A DNA stretch of 64,000 nt, taken from the NCBI GenBank assembly GCA_907163375.1, contig CAJQUW010011023.1, positions 310,001 through 374,000 on the forward strand, in the 5' to 3' direction. Made by a program: the position numbers and the translations under genes. This document shows, in pieces, positions 20,216 through 30,517 of this stretch. Numbering within the stretch: position 1 is the first letter of the stretch; each line of letters opens with the position of its first letter. Source of the DNA: Prostheceraeus crozeri. Taxonomy: Eukaryota; Platyhelminthes; Polycladida; Euryleptidae. The notes under the pieces are model-generated. The model worked only from the letters and a program-made list of their open reading frames with translations, had not been told where the DNA came from and ran no database searches.

Positions 20216-22468
20216 AATCGAAAGTAGCCGATGCTGTTATTATTATTTTATTTCCCAAATTTTCGCCTACACAGGCCGCGTCAGGGGATAAAAGGATTTT
20301 ATGTTTACAAATATCAAACGATTTTGAAAAATGTTGTTAGTAAGATATCAAGGTTTCAGTAAGTAAATAAAATCCATAGAAGTATTGATAGTATATGAAG
20401 TGCATAGATGTAAAAATTACTCATGGAGGTATAAGTATAGAGAATGTTATCTAATAATTCATATAAAAAGGAAATGTTTATATTGTTCACGTTCTTCTCT
20501 CGAGTTAATTTTCGGTTGTAGCTTGTTGATCCACACTGCTTCATGTAGTCTGATGTTAGTGTTGTCGTGTTCTTGTGTTATTACTTCTGTTGTTATGTGG
20601 TTATTGTTGCATAATTTCAAATGTTTATGTACTGATGATGCTTTTTGAGTAACGTGCTCTTTAATTCTGGTATGCAGTAGTCTGATGGTACTCCCAATAT
20701 AAAATTTTTATATTTATATACCGCATTTCTATCACTTGATCAAAACCCACAAACAGACTGAAAATCTAAAAATTCGACCTATTGTTTCAAACAGCAATGG
20801 ACCTACGAAGAAACTAGCTTGGTTACTCAGCAAAATGTTATCTCCTTTGTTATCAACAGTAGAAGCTCATCTAAAGAACAGTCAAGAATTGATTCATTTT
20901 ATTTCTTCCAATTATAACGACAACTTTACGTATCCGTGCAGTTATGATGTGATTTCGATGTATCCTTCCATCCCAATTGAAGAAGCTATCTTTCAAGTAA
21001 ACAACATTCTTCTACAACAAGGAATTAACAACCTCGGAAATATTCCTCTTCAAGCAATCATAAGCCTTCTCAAAGTAATTTTAGATAACACATATTTTAC
21101 ATACGAAAACGAAATATACAAGCAAGTCAAAGGCTTACCAATGGGCTCATCTTTATCACCGATATTAGCAATTCTATTCATGGACAACATAGAAAAGAGA
21201 GCTTTACAAAGTATCAACAATATATGGATATTTAAACGATATGTTGATGACTGTTTCGTATTAACAGAAAACAAAGAGAAAGCAATTGAATTCCATGCAC
21301 TTCTTAATGCACAAAATCCGAACATTCAATTCGAAATTGAATACCAAATGATAACAATACTTTGAGTCTTTTAGACTTTACAATTACGACGAACTCCAAT
21401 GAACCAATCTTTAACTTCTACAAGAAAACAGCCAAAAGAGATATTTTCATTAACTTCAAGTCCAATATATCTACATCCACTAAGCTGGCAGTTATCCATA
21501 ATGAACGAAACAGAATTGAAGAACGATGCTCGAACAAATCCATAGCCGAAAGTCATCTACAAAATTTCGATGAAGTGTTACGATTGAACGATTATCCAGA
21601 AAAATTCATTCAAGCTTCGAAAAAATGACGACGAAATAAGAAAAATGAAAATAACATGAACAAGAAGAAATGTTATCTGAAATTACCATTCATTTCGGAT
21701 CGAATGAACCAGAATATAAAGAGAATATTCCAACAAGAACAACTGAATGTTGGACTTGCACAACGTTCAAAAACTCTGAGGAATGTATTACAAAAGAAAA
21801 TCACAACCAACAAAACATGTCAACTCACTAATTGTCCCATAAACAACAACGAACTTTGTTTCAGACAAAATGTGATTTATAAAATAACTTGTTCGAAATG
21901 TCAAAAATTTTATATTGGGAGTACCATCAGACTACTGCATACCAGAATTAAAGAGCACGTTACTCAAAAAGCATCATCAGTACATAAACATTTGAAATTA
22001 TGCAACAGTAACCACATAACAACAGAAGTAATAACACAAGAACACGACAATACTAACATCAGACTACGTGAAGCAGTGTGGATCAACAAGCTACAACCGA
22101 AAATTAACTCGAGAGAAGAACGTGAACAATATAAACATTTCCTTTTTATATGAATTATTAGATAACATTCTCTATACTTATACCTCCATGAGTAATTTTT
22201 ACATCTATGACATCTATGTAATTATTACATCTATGCACTTCATATACTATCAATACTTCTATGGATTTTATTTACTTACTGAAACCTTGATATCTTACTA
22301 ACAACATTTTTCAAAATCGTTTGATATTTGTAAACATAAAATCCTTTTATCCCCTGACGCGGCCTGTGTAGGCGAAAATTTGGGAAATAAAATAATAATA
22401 ACAGCATCGGCTACTTTCGATTCATTCTTTATAATGCTGTTTAAGCGGAATTTTACTATTTTGAAAAA
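20216..22468 (+). mobile_element. Penelope-like element (PLE-c), 5'-truncated, with inverted 3'-end copy
   Basis: The flanking 12-bp duplications TCTACTTCTATG (20,204-20,215 and 22,469-22,480) define the insertion. The left 505 bp (20,216-20,720) are the reverse complement of the right end (about 21,905-22,422), including the last part of the GIY-YIG coding region, except that the right copy has about 27 extra bases near 22,210. Coding sequence starts abruptly at this junction. A 46-bp tail follows the right repeat. Terminal inversion with 5' truncation is typical for PLE copies. Confidence 0.85.
20727..22153 (+). pseudogene. PLE reverse transcriptase plus GIY-YIG endonuclease, incomplete
   Basis: Reverse transcriptase motifs appear in order: LKIRPIVSNSNGPTKKLAWL, SYDVISMYPSIP (catalytic Asp), GLPMGSSLSPILAILFM, RYVDDCF (catalytic YVDD) and LLDFTI. 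The C-terminal endonuclease follows: CQLTNC (Zn-finger-like CxxxxC), VIYKITCSKCQKFYIGST, RLLHTRIKEHV and WINKLQPKIN, which give the GIY-YIG tyrosines, Arg, His/Glu and Asn. The N-terminal third is missing and no natural start codon remains at the junction (about 20,720). The reading is split over three consecutive frames, so it is inactive although well preserved. PLE proteins copy their RNA at a nicked target. Confidence 0.9.
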
Positions 22469-22859
22469 TCTACTTCTATGGCTATACAACGCATACAATC
22501 CTAAACTAACAAATGCTATGGTAAAGAAAATCAGTAGATATCTTAAGACTCAAACAAGGCAAATAGAAATTGCGACCTCCACACTAAAGAAAAGAGAAGA
22601 AGGACAAAAATTATCACTCAAGAAGTCTCGGTCTCACTGAGTCACTCTGTCCATAGCTTTATTTGCAGTATTTCGTGCAGCAGGAGATCGTATTTACTGT
22701 AGCATCGCTTTAAGATCTTAAATTGTGACGTATTGATGTTTTTATCTCTATGATGTTGTTGTGGATGCTTCCCAAGAAATGACGAATGATCGAAATATTA
22801 AGTTTGTCTTCTTATTTTTATCAAAAATTATAACAATGAAATTATTTATCAAACTCAAC

Positions 22860-23327
22860 TGATCGACCGGTTTTTCGCATTCTCTAATTTCTCTCTCTCT
22901 CCATCCGTATAGACGACAGATTCTTAAGACAGAACCCTGCTTTGCAAGATTGATCCTGGAATTACAACCTTTTAGGAAAATGCGCCACAGAACATTGACC
23001 ATAGACATACTCGTAACACTGATTTAGCGTCTTTTGACATGTCTGGAGCAAGTTGGACCTTGGGTTTTCTATTAATGCTGCATGCGCAAATCAAGTTATA
23101 AAAGTTAATATAATGATTTGAATCTTCGGATAAAAAGTCAATCGTACAGCTACTACTCTCATTAAGAGAGGATATAACAGCGTAGACCTCTAGCAAAGTG
23201 CTGAGAAGCATCTGCATAAGTATAGTGAAACTTTATTGAAATACGGATATTTTCTGCTAAGCAGCTTCTTAATAATTGCGCGTGCTTTCATTGATTTAAT
23301 TGATTTCGAGGCTGTTTTCATATAGTA
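22860..23327. other. No feature recognised
   Basis: Spacer between the outer element and the pseudoknot repeat. No coding or repeat feature seen. Confidence 0.4.
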
Positions 23328-23411
23328 GGGCCCCGCTTGGGTGAGTTTGAGCGTTCAGGAGTAGGGGCCGAGACGCGAATCCTTACCCAAGTTCCTGCTG
23401 ATGACCTCAAT
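23328..23411 (+). ncRNA. Pseudoknot repeat, copy 1 (possible self-cleaving RNA)
   Basis: Homologous to 60,379-60,462. Stem 1 pairs GGCCCC (23,329-23,334) with GGGGCC (23,364-23,369). Stem 2 pairs CTTGGGTGAG (23,336-23,345) with CTTACCCAAG (23,382-23,391), 10 bp with one G-T. A third pairing, GCGT (23,351-23,354) with ACGC (23,373-23,376), lies inside stem 2 and encloses the second strand of stem 1. Strand order 1-2-1'-2' makes a nested pseudoknot. Unpaired parts TTTGAGCGTTCAGGA and AAGTTCCTGCTGATGACC are almost unchanged between copies while stems differ by matched substitutions. Strand and function are inferred; it could also be a DNA structure. Confidence 0.5.
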
Positions 23412-24825
23412 TGCACATTTTTTCATCTGTTGTAGTTGTTATTTCCTTTAACCGGTTGGGAGCGCCACATGGGTCCTTTTGAGGGATCAAATTCTTTTCA
23501 CTAATCGTTATCTTCTACTTCATCTTCTCCTCAATCAAAGCATTAAATTTCATTCTGACGCAATTGACATATACAAGCATCTGGGCGACCAGACCTGCAG
23601 ATTAAGTTTTGTCAATATAAGCAAATTCCGCAATTACTGCACTGCCCAACACACAGTGTGGCAGACAGGCAGGAGTTCTCGTGTAAGTCGTCAATTTTTT
23701 TCTCACTCTACTTATATTTACACAGTACTTCTTTTTCATTACCTACCATTTGAATATTTTCAACATTTACATTTGTGTTTTATTCTTATTTTTCACATTG
23801 GTTTTACTTACTGAATAGTTCGATTTGTGATTTAATTCATTATTAATTGTGTTTCGCCTAAGGTTAGCCCTTGCTAATTTGATTACATAATAAGAGCATG
23901 AAGTTGTGATTTTCTAAACAAAATTCCACTCAATTCACAGAATATTTCAAAAATGAAATGCTTGTGATTATTAGTTAATCTTATTTCATTTTGGGCTTGA
24001 AAATACCGCGCATTGAAAGATCGTACATATTGTATTTGCTGCAATCTTGCATGTATTTTGTTGTATTCGTGCATATTGAATATCTTCGCGGCCCTAAACT
24101 GTCTGCGATGGATAAAATTCCAAAAATGAATTAATTCCAATTTCGTATTCTAAATATGTTTAACCATGCACTCAGTACGCAACTATAATGATTATTTAGT
24201 CTGCTTATATTTCTGAATGATAAAATGAGAACAAGCTTTGTTATAAGCAATGTGTAATTCAATCATAATTAAATCAAAGATCTTCAATTAGTCAGTAGAT
24301 CTCTTTAGGTTGAATTGAAGGAAACCTTTATAACGTAAATAACGTTTATAACGTCGTCTGGGAATTCAACATGTTCGCATAGAAGTCTTCATACACGACA
24401 TGCTGTATACATGTTATATACATGTATGTCCGTTTTTATTTGATAAGTATTGATTTGAAGGCCTCTATGACAATCTTCGTATTGTAAAAATAGGATTCTA
24501 TTGATAAGAATATTCATGCTTTGCCTGCATTTAAGATGCAGCATTGCTTTGAGTGGCCGTAACGCGTAGCAATTACGGGCTCATATCCTGCACGTCCACG
24601 TATGTGGATATTTTGTAAACATCATGAGCCTGATGGTTTTGGATTATTGACATGTTTGCGTGAGCTCGACTTTATCCACTGTAGTCATGTACCGTTCATG
24701 CATGCACTTGTGAATGAAGCCAATCGCTGAGAGTGCCATGGGAAAGATACAAGTGTAGCTCATGTTGCGAATTGCAAATCCAGTGAAGTCCTTCAACTTC
24801 ATCGGTCGGAATAAGTTATCAATAT
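23412..24825. other. No gene recognised
   Basis: Very AT-rich. A 111-codon frame (23,479-23,814) and an 85-codon minus frame (23,883-24,140) have no family features and biased AT-type composition. Confidence 0.4.
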
Positions 24826-24829
24826 ATTA

Positions 24830-26025
24830 CAAAAATTACAAATTCTACGACCGAGAAATTATATTATAAAATACACGCGACGTTTCGCACTAGGCTTTGT
24901 CATGCAAAGGGTAAAACAGCGATTACAACTGAACATTTAAGACCGGATTGCGAGTTCTAATCTCATAAAACTCGATGCTTCGACGCAATTGAGTATTCAT
25001 GAGACCTGTATGTAACACTTGACATTGAAGACTACTCAGCGATGGACATGGATATCTATGAAATTCGTTTAAGTGCCGGTAGACCCACAGAAGTAGATTG
25101 TTTAATCGTATCACTTTGCTAGAAGTGCAAACTGATTCAAACAGATGGCACATGCAGGAACTTAATAGGTGGGCAAAAAGAAATTTTTAATACCTTACAG
25201 AGATAGGAAAAATAGTCGTGCGTCGCTTGCGGATTGCTCTGAATTCCTTCAAAATGCTCCGATCGCCACGACTCCTTCAGATTCGAAGAATTCAGATCAT
25301 TGCGCAAAAGTTTTCTCGATAATGTTGGGCCCTCCGATCATTTTTAAAAAAGTTAGCAGCCGCATGAAAAAACGTTCACAAACTTCTCTGTAGAACTTGA
25401 CATCGACTGTCTCTTTGCTGTGTGATCCGGTTGATAACAGTCACTGAAACTTCGCACAATTTGGCGTGTTTAATGTTGAACTGGTTGCTCATTGTTCGAT
25501 TGCTATGGTATTTAGTCAAGAGATTGTGCCATTTCATTAGCGTTACATGTTCCAATGCTTCCCTTCTAGTCAAACAGAAGAAGAGACGACCTGTCTAATT
25601 CTGTGGGAAGACCAAAGATGCATCCGATGATCTGTGTTCTTTTAGATCTGGAACGCATAGTTCGCTTGGATTCTCCGATGTAGAATGAGCTGCACTCTCG
25701 ACATCGGATAAGGTAGACCACATTCTTAACAAAGCAATCGGCGTTATCATAATTTGCAGCCGAACAAAACGAGCAATTAGCTGTCAAACAATTCTTTGAT
25801 GGCTTGGACTTCAACCACGATACCACAGATTTCGATCTGAAAGAGACTCGAATAACTTTCTCTAAGTTACATTTATGGAGAGTTCTTTGTATTTCCGTCA
25901 TGTCCTTTTCATTGGTGTAAGGTAAAGTCAAATTAATGAAGGAATCACCATCTGCACTGCTCCTTGAAGGCTTTTCATGATAATTTTTGGCTTGACGTGG
26001 TGCCTTCCGTATCATTTTCATGAGA
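24830..26025 (-). mobile_element. Penelope-like element remnant (PLE-d)
   Basis: The minus strand carries a GIY-YIG domain (25,566-26,021), followed by decayed sequence. Near 24,879-24,903 it has TGACAAAGCCTAGTGCGAAA followed by CGTCG, the stem-loop/GAAACGTC motif typical of PLE termini. A short reading near the end (LRRSIEFYEIRTRNPVLN, about 24,930-24,990) resembles the usual PLE C-terminus. The reverse transcriptase is not recognisable, so this copy is truncated. Confidence 0.65.
25566..26021 (-). pseudogene. GIY-YIG endonuclease domain of PLE-d
   Basis: The 151-residue reading includes FINLTLPYTNEKDMTEIQRT, KNCLTANCSFC (cysteine motif before the nuclease, as in PLEs) and VVYLIRCRECSSFYIGESKR followed by TMRSRSK. 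In it the GIY and YIG tyrosines and the arginine are present. After SKRTQ the sequence stops resembling the family, consistent with a frame break, so the C-terminal Glu/Asn half is lost from this frame. The preceding linker matches the RT-endonuclease connector of PLEs. Confidence 0.8.
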
Positions 26026-26207
26026 TAGCCATTTGATGCACATCTTTTCAGCCTTGCCTGATGTAGACTGAGTTCGAGCCGTTCCTGACTGCTCTTTTGA
26101 ACTCATGACGGAGGATGTTGGTTAGCATATGACGGGGATGTTACTAGGATTTCCCTCATTCGATCCATCAGACCATCAGATCCATTGAGGACCAAGATCT
26201 TGCTGTC

Positions 26208-26285
26208 GCTCGTCGCTGGCTCAGTTAGTAGAGCGTTGACCTTGAATGCCAGAGGTCGGTGGTTCAAATCCTACAAGACGCGAAG
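26208..26285 (+). repeat. tRNA-like sequence (SINE head or tRNA pseudogene, family C)
   Basis: Contains an A-box-like TGGCTCAGTTAGTAGAGC and B-box-like GGTGGTTCAAATCC with the usual spacing, but acceptor and anticodon stems do not pair. A related sequence lies at 62,340-62,412 on the minus strand (shared GAATGCCAGAGGTCGGTGG). I therefore call it a tRNA-derived repeat, not a functional tRNA. Confidence 0.65.
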
Positions 26286-26289
26286 TTGT

Positions 26290-28055
26290 TTTCTGTCAGA
26301 AATCATCAGCTTCACAGCACGTAGTAATACTCTTACTTCCTGTGACGTAGCCAACGACTATATTTTGAGCTCCCATTTCCTCCACGGCTGCCAAGTACTG
26401 AATCTCAAAGTTTCTAGCTATTCATCTGTATTTCTGTCTCACTTTGGAAGTTTCATTATTGATGGGAGATCGACTGGTAACTGAAAAGATGGCTGAAATT
26501 GGCGCATTTATAAATTGTCTGTTGATGGACTTTCATGTCAGTAAGTAATTAAAGGACGAAATCTGCTGAAAATCTGTCGAAAATAGAGATTACTGCTAGT
26601 TGTAGCTTTTAAGAGCACCTGAGGCAGTTTTCATCATTATCAGATATTCAGAACTCATTAAAGTCTAGCCTGTGATGGAGAACGAAATGAGAGATTGAAC
26701 TTTGCGGAACCGAATTGCATATGTCAGTTGTTTGCCCTTTAAGTAGAGATGTCGACTGAATTTGAGTGACATTGCAAAGGAAAAGAATCGTGCTCCTTGT
26801 CTAGTCTTCCATCTGGCTTTGAAGTCGAATTCATGCAAGCAGAAAACTGATTTGAAGGGAACTGTCAACTTATTGCACTGCCACTACATCGGCATGAATC
26901 CAAGTTGGAATCGGGCCAGACAGTTTTACGGCCGGCCCACAACTGGGGTTGAAGAAAATGTTTTGTAGATTTTTAAATAATTTACAATTTGCAAGTTAGT
27001 CAAATTTCGACGGGCATTCATTAAATATCACTTTAAACAGACTTATGGCAAATCTCCTAAGTTAGTGAACCTGCAGTACTGGTAATTAATAAATACTGCT
27101 TTTTGCAAACACAATATCAATAGAACAATTAAATATTGAGTTGCAGCCTCAGTTGAATAATGGGAACAGATCTGAATAGCTGCTATTTCATCCAATATCA
27201 GGAATCATCAGCAGGCCCCAAATAATGTCTAGTAGCTGTATCCGCATAATATCAGTTTCACTGGGTGTCCCCTTGGCTTCTACCGACTCCCTTTTAGCTT
27301 TCACGGTGCCCTATAAGCTTTCCTCGGCGCCCCTTGGCTGCAATTTGGAGGATTTTGTCGTTCTATCTTTAGAAAGGACGTACATGCAATTTCCTGCAAT
27401 TTCCTTGCAACTTTCATATTGCAAAACATGACACGATCGGAGAGAACTCTCATGCGAAAGTCAAAGTCTTAGTAACTTAAGATTCTTTTATAAATGGCTG
27501 CATTTTTTGAATAATATTTAATTCGATTCGATATTCATTTGATAATCACTGACTATCTCTCACATGTCTATCCTCAAGGATTCCCTGTTGAAGATTAAGT
27601 TGCAAAAGTGAAGTCGATCTATCTATCCGTTCAGTGTGATAAAAGTCTTGTGCACTTTAGCTGTGTACAATCAGATTTGTACAAACCCTCGTGAATTGCA
27701 TGGAATTTTTAGCAAGGACTGGATTGTGCTGCTGCTGTGTACTTCATGGGATTCAAATCGCAATTCTCATTGAATTGTAGGTTATTCTTTGGCTCATCCT
27801 AGCTAATCAAGGCATTATATACTTGTATGAAATTAATATCTTCGACATTGTATTTAAGTCAGAGTCCCCTTGTCAATCAGCTTATTCCTGATTTAATCAG
27901 CTTACATTGACCTTTCACTGTGATATATTAACATACAGATGACCTGCAAAGCAGATTTCAAACAGACAGTGTATTTCGTCGAATTTGGTCTCATGTTGGT
28001 TCCCTTGCTGCACAAGACATTGCCTTAATTGGAGGGGTTCACCGGAGTTTTATTC
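26290..28055. other. No gene recognised
   Basis: Short frames only, including overlapping ones around 26,665-26,968 without family motifs. No dispersed repeat of this window maps here. Confidence 0.4.
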
Positions 28056-28059
28056 GGTG

Positions 28060-28490
28060 TGTGATGCACTTATCGGGGCAACCCTACGAAGACCGCCTTT
28101 TAATACTGGGCATTCCAACTTCGCCGCCGTGCTTTTGACTCAATAGTTGTGTTCAGAATTTTTCATTCCCTTACCCCATGTGATTCAACCCTGTGACTGC
28201 AAGAACTCGTGGCCATGACTTCAAAATATTCAAAACCTTTTAAGGGTTCAACCCCTTGAGTATTTTTTCCCGAGCGTGTCATTGACGACAGGAATTCCCT
28301 GCACCCTGACATTGTGAACTATACATCCTTAAGAAGCTTCAAGAACTTGTACAATTTTCTATATTGAAAAACGAACTTGGTTACTTTCCCAGCAGGCCTA
28401 CCTGTATATATGTCTACTTTGTATACCCACAGGTTGTAAATTTTCTTTGCCTTGGTGATTTATGCACTTATGGGTGCAATAAAATAATAA
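28060..28490 (+). pseudogene. LINE (CR1/L2/Jockey-like) reverse transcriptase C-terminal fragment
   Basis: Plus-strand readings show SFIRCVMHLSGQPYEDRLL, then ILGIP, equivalent to the common LPYEERLxxLGLP block. These are followed by RTRGHDFKIFKTF and FFPERVIDDRNSLHPDIV, then SLRSFKN, equivalent to the RGHxxKLFKP and FFxxRVVxxWNSLP block. The order is the standard C-terminal region after the RT domain in CR1/L2/Jockey LINEs. In-frame stops interrupt it. The element ends in an A-rich tail (GCAATAAAATAATAATGA). It is a different LINE lineage from those at 16 and 48 kb. Confidence 0.8.
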
Positions 28491-28535
28491 TGAACTCACA
28501 ATATTGACACATTTGATGTGGAAATCTATCTATCT

Positions 28536-28862
28536 ACAATTGTAGCAAGGATGTAACTGCAAGCTATAATAAAACCTCATGGAGCAGAGATATAAGGTGA
28601 GAGAAGTATAATTGGGGGAAGAAGGAAACTGTTGAATTAGCTGATCAAGTCACCCGCACGCAAGGGCAGGAAAATTCTTCTTCATTCATTCAATATCAAA
28701 TATCTTACGCTACGCTCTTCACTACTGACTTCAAACTGTAGAGAAGCTTTTCTTAAATAACTAAATCTCAAAAATTCTTCCAAACAGTTCTCTCACCTTA
28801 TATCTCTGCTAAGATCCATGAGGTTTTATCATAGCTTGCAGCTACATCCTTGCTACAATTGT
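28536..28862. mobile_element. Foldback MITE with ~70-bp inverted repeats
   Basis: 28,536-28,605 (ACAATTGTAGCAAGGATGTA and on) is the inverted repeat of 28,788-28,862, with a handful of substitutions and a 5-base indel. The loop of about 180 bp is AT-rich and non-coding. I could not see a convincing target duplication. Confidence 0.8.
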
Positions 28863-28906
28863 GACTTTAGAAGAATTTGTTTGCCCTTTAGAGGGAAGTC
28901 AAGAAG

Positions 28907-28976
28907 CTGGCTCTGTGGGCTTGTGGTAGAGTGTTCGCTCTGCATCCGGGAGACCTGGGTTCAAACCGTGGTCAAT
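28907..28976 (+). repeat. tRNA-like sequence, degenerate
   Basis: GGGCTTGTGGTAGAGTGTT and GACCTGGGTTCAAACC resemble the A-box/D-arm and B-box/T-arm of a tRNA, but the acceptor and anticodon stems do not pair. Likely a SINE head or tRNA pseudogene. Confidence 0.5.
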
Positions 28977-29199
28977 CAAACCTAAGACTTCTAATATTGG
29001 TGCACTCCGCGTTCTTGCTAAACACTCAGCACAAAAGGAAAGAGAGCGGGATAAATAACAACTCGGCCACATGGAAAGGCTTCGTGTCTAATGTGCTTCC
29101 GAGCATAAACAAGGTTCATTTAAATACACTTTTCTGATTTAGTTCCTTCGATAAGTGGGGGAGAAAAAATGATCGTTCAACTTCACTACTCTCCTTACT

Positions 29200-29340
29200 A
29201 GGGGCTTGCACGGTTCTGACATAGTCAGACTTTTGTGGAGCTCCGGATGCCCTTCCTGCCTACTTCTAATGACACCGTCGGGGCTCGACCTCTGGACCAG
29301 GAGATCGCTAGGCCAAGCACTTAGCCACTGTGCCAGGGAG
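29200..29340 (-). mobile_element. tRNA-derived SINE, family A, partly deleted
   Basis: The complement reads TGGCACAGTGGCTAAGTGC, GGTCGAGCCCCGA, GGAAGGGCATCCGGA and AGTCTGACTATGTCAG. Compared with other copies about 30 bp around ACTAAAAGATCACAACG are missing. Confidence 0.85.
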
Positions 29341-29460
29341 GGAATATCATCATCACAACACCAGAATTAAAGAGGATTCTGTAGTATCTGAGTAGGTTTT
29401 TTAGTCAAAATTCAACAGTTTCGGCATGAAAATGACGCAGAAATCCATGTGGGTCTGTGT

Positions 29461-29612
29461 TGACACGAAACACATACATTTAACAACAGAATGATTTTTA
29501 ATAAACGATACATCAAATTGTCTTGCAAAAGATATGCGGCTGGCAAGATTCGAACCTACGACCAAGTTTAACTAGACCTGTGCTCTACCAACTGAGCTAC
29601 GAGCCACTTACG
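29461..29612 (-). mobile_element. tRNA-derived SINE, family B
   Basis: On the minus strand the head has a perfect D arm (AGCTCAGTTGGTAGAGC) and T arm with GGTTCGAATC, and an anticodon loop of eight bases (CTAGTTAA), one too many for a working tRNA. The acceptor stem is only partly paired. The tail (GCATATCTTTTGCAAGACA and on) is shared with the copy at 29,770-29,880, which shows it is a dispersed SINE. Confidence 0.7.
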
Positions 29613-29769
29613 CGACTCTGTCAATTCGCAGGATCAAACCCTCACCACCACACTTCAGTTGTCATAGCAATTATAATCAATGAATGAATAATGCGTCACA
29701 ATTGTGACCGCCAACATTAAGGCAAGTAGCGGGGATGATTGTCCACCAAGGCATCTTAAACCATGTCAT

Positions 29770-29880
29770 GAATGAAATTTATTAACAGAATGAAATTAAA
29801 TACACGATAGATGAAATTGCCATGCAAAAGAAGTGCGGCTGGTAGGATTCGAACCCACGACCAAGGTTAACAAGGCCATG
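29770..29880 (-). mobile_element. tRNA-derived SINE, family B, 5'-truncated
   Basis: Minus-strand CCTTGTTAACCTTGGTCG, then TGGGTTCGAATCCTACCAGC and the tail matching the neighbouring copy. The D-arm half is missing, as expected from 5' truncation in reverse transcription. Confidence 0.7.
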
Positions 29881-30517
29881 TACAATTGCAAACTTGACGC
29901 GATTTTTGGGATTGAAGATTTTTAACCATAAAGATGGGGATAATGGATGACTTGGATTCGCTGCGCGCTATTTCTCTGAATGTTAGTTGTGGATGATGCA
30001 GATGTGTGTCCTGAAGAGATTACATTCTCTCTTTTTATTGTATCTATGTTTCACCGCACTTTGAATGATGACTCCCACGATAATTCTAAATTCATTCAAT
30101 TAATGTATTGAACATAAATATCTGCCATTACCGACGTCAGTGATCTAATAATCCCATTTTGAGCATGCCCTAATGTAATAAATGGAATTGCGGTTGAAGA
30201 ACAGGATGTCATGTTCATGCCGTCTGAATCGAAGAGGAATGCTCGCAGAGTCAAATTCAATTTCTCATCGAATTGTTGATAAACAAATTGAAACAACGAA
30301 CACAAAATTTCCACAGCATTTTTTCTGGTCATTTTCCTTGTTTTAATAATAGAATTTTGGAATGAATAAGAGGTTTGGAGATGCAGCAGTTTCAGTTCAT
30401 GAATTAGAGCGATTTTTACCGCTTTTTCATCTTTAATATGGTCGGATGAAGAGATTGATTCCTAAAAAGCGGATCGCCCTCAAACACTTGGAAGACAGAC
30501 TACCAAGTAATGAGTTG
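29881..30517. other. No gene recognised (left flank of the satellite)
   Basis: A 78-codon minus frame (30,096-30,332) has no recognisable family. The last 70 bp read on the plus strand into the satellite (LKHLEDRLPSNELLRWMGHV). LEDRL near the start could be upstream LINE tail sequence, but the match is weak. Confidence 0.35.

Larger units (their letters stand above)
19045..22845. mobile_element. Outer inverted-repeat element (PLE-b) hosting PLE-c
   Basis: About 19,052-19,100 (TTTTTGATAAAAATAAGAAG, then ACAAACTTAATATTTCGA) recurs inverted at about 22,790-22,838. Next to the left arm the minus strand carries CTGACGATGGCC, then GGTCGAAA (19,095-19,123), the CTGANGA-stem-GAAA motif common in PLE terminal repeats. 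The interior flanking the PLE-c insertion (19,130-20,203 and 22,481-22,780) has only decayed frames, the longest 22,380-22,640 on the plus strand without a clear family. I infer an older PLE copy into which PLE-c inserted. Confidence 0.45.

Noticed and set aside
23479-23814. A 111-codon gene
   Set aside because: Composition is driven by AT richness (many F, L, Y, I), with no domain, no Kozak-like context and no splice partners.
29535-29612. Functional tRNA gene on the minus strand
   Set aside because: The anticodon loop has eight bases and the acceptor stem is incomplete. A second copy with the same tail at 29,770-29,880 shows it to be a SINE.
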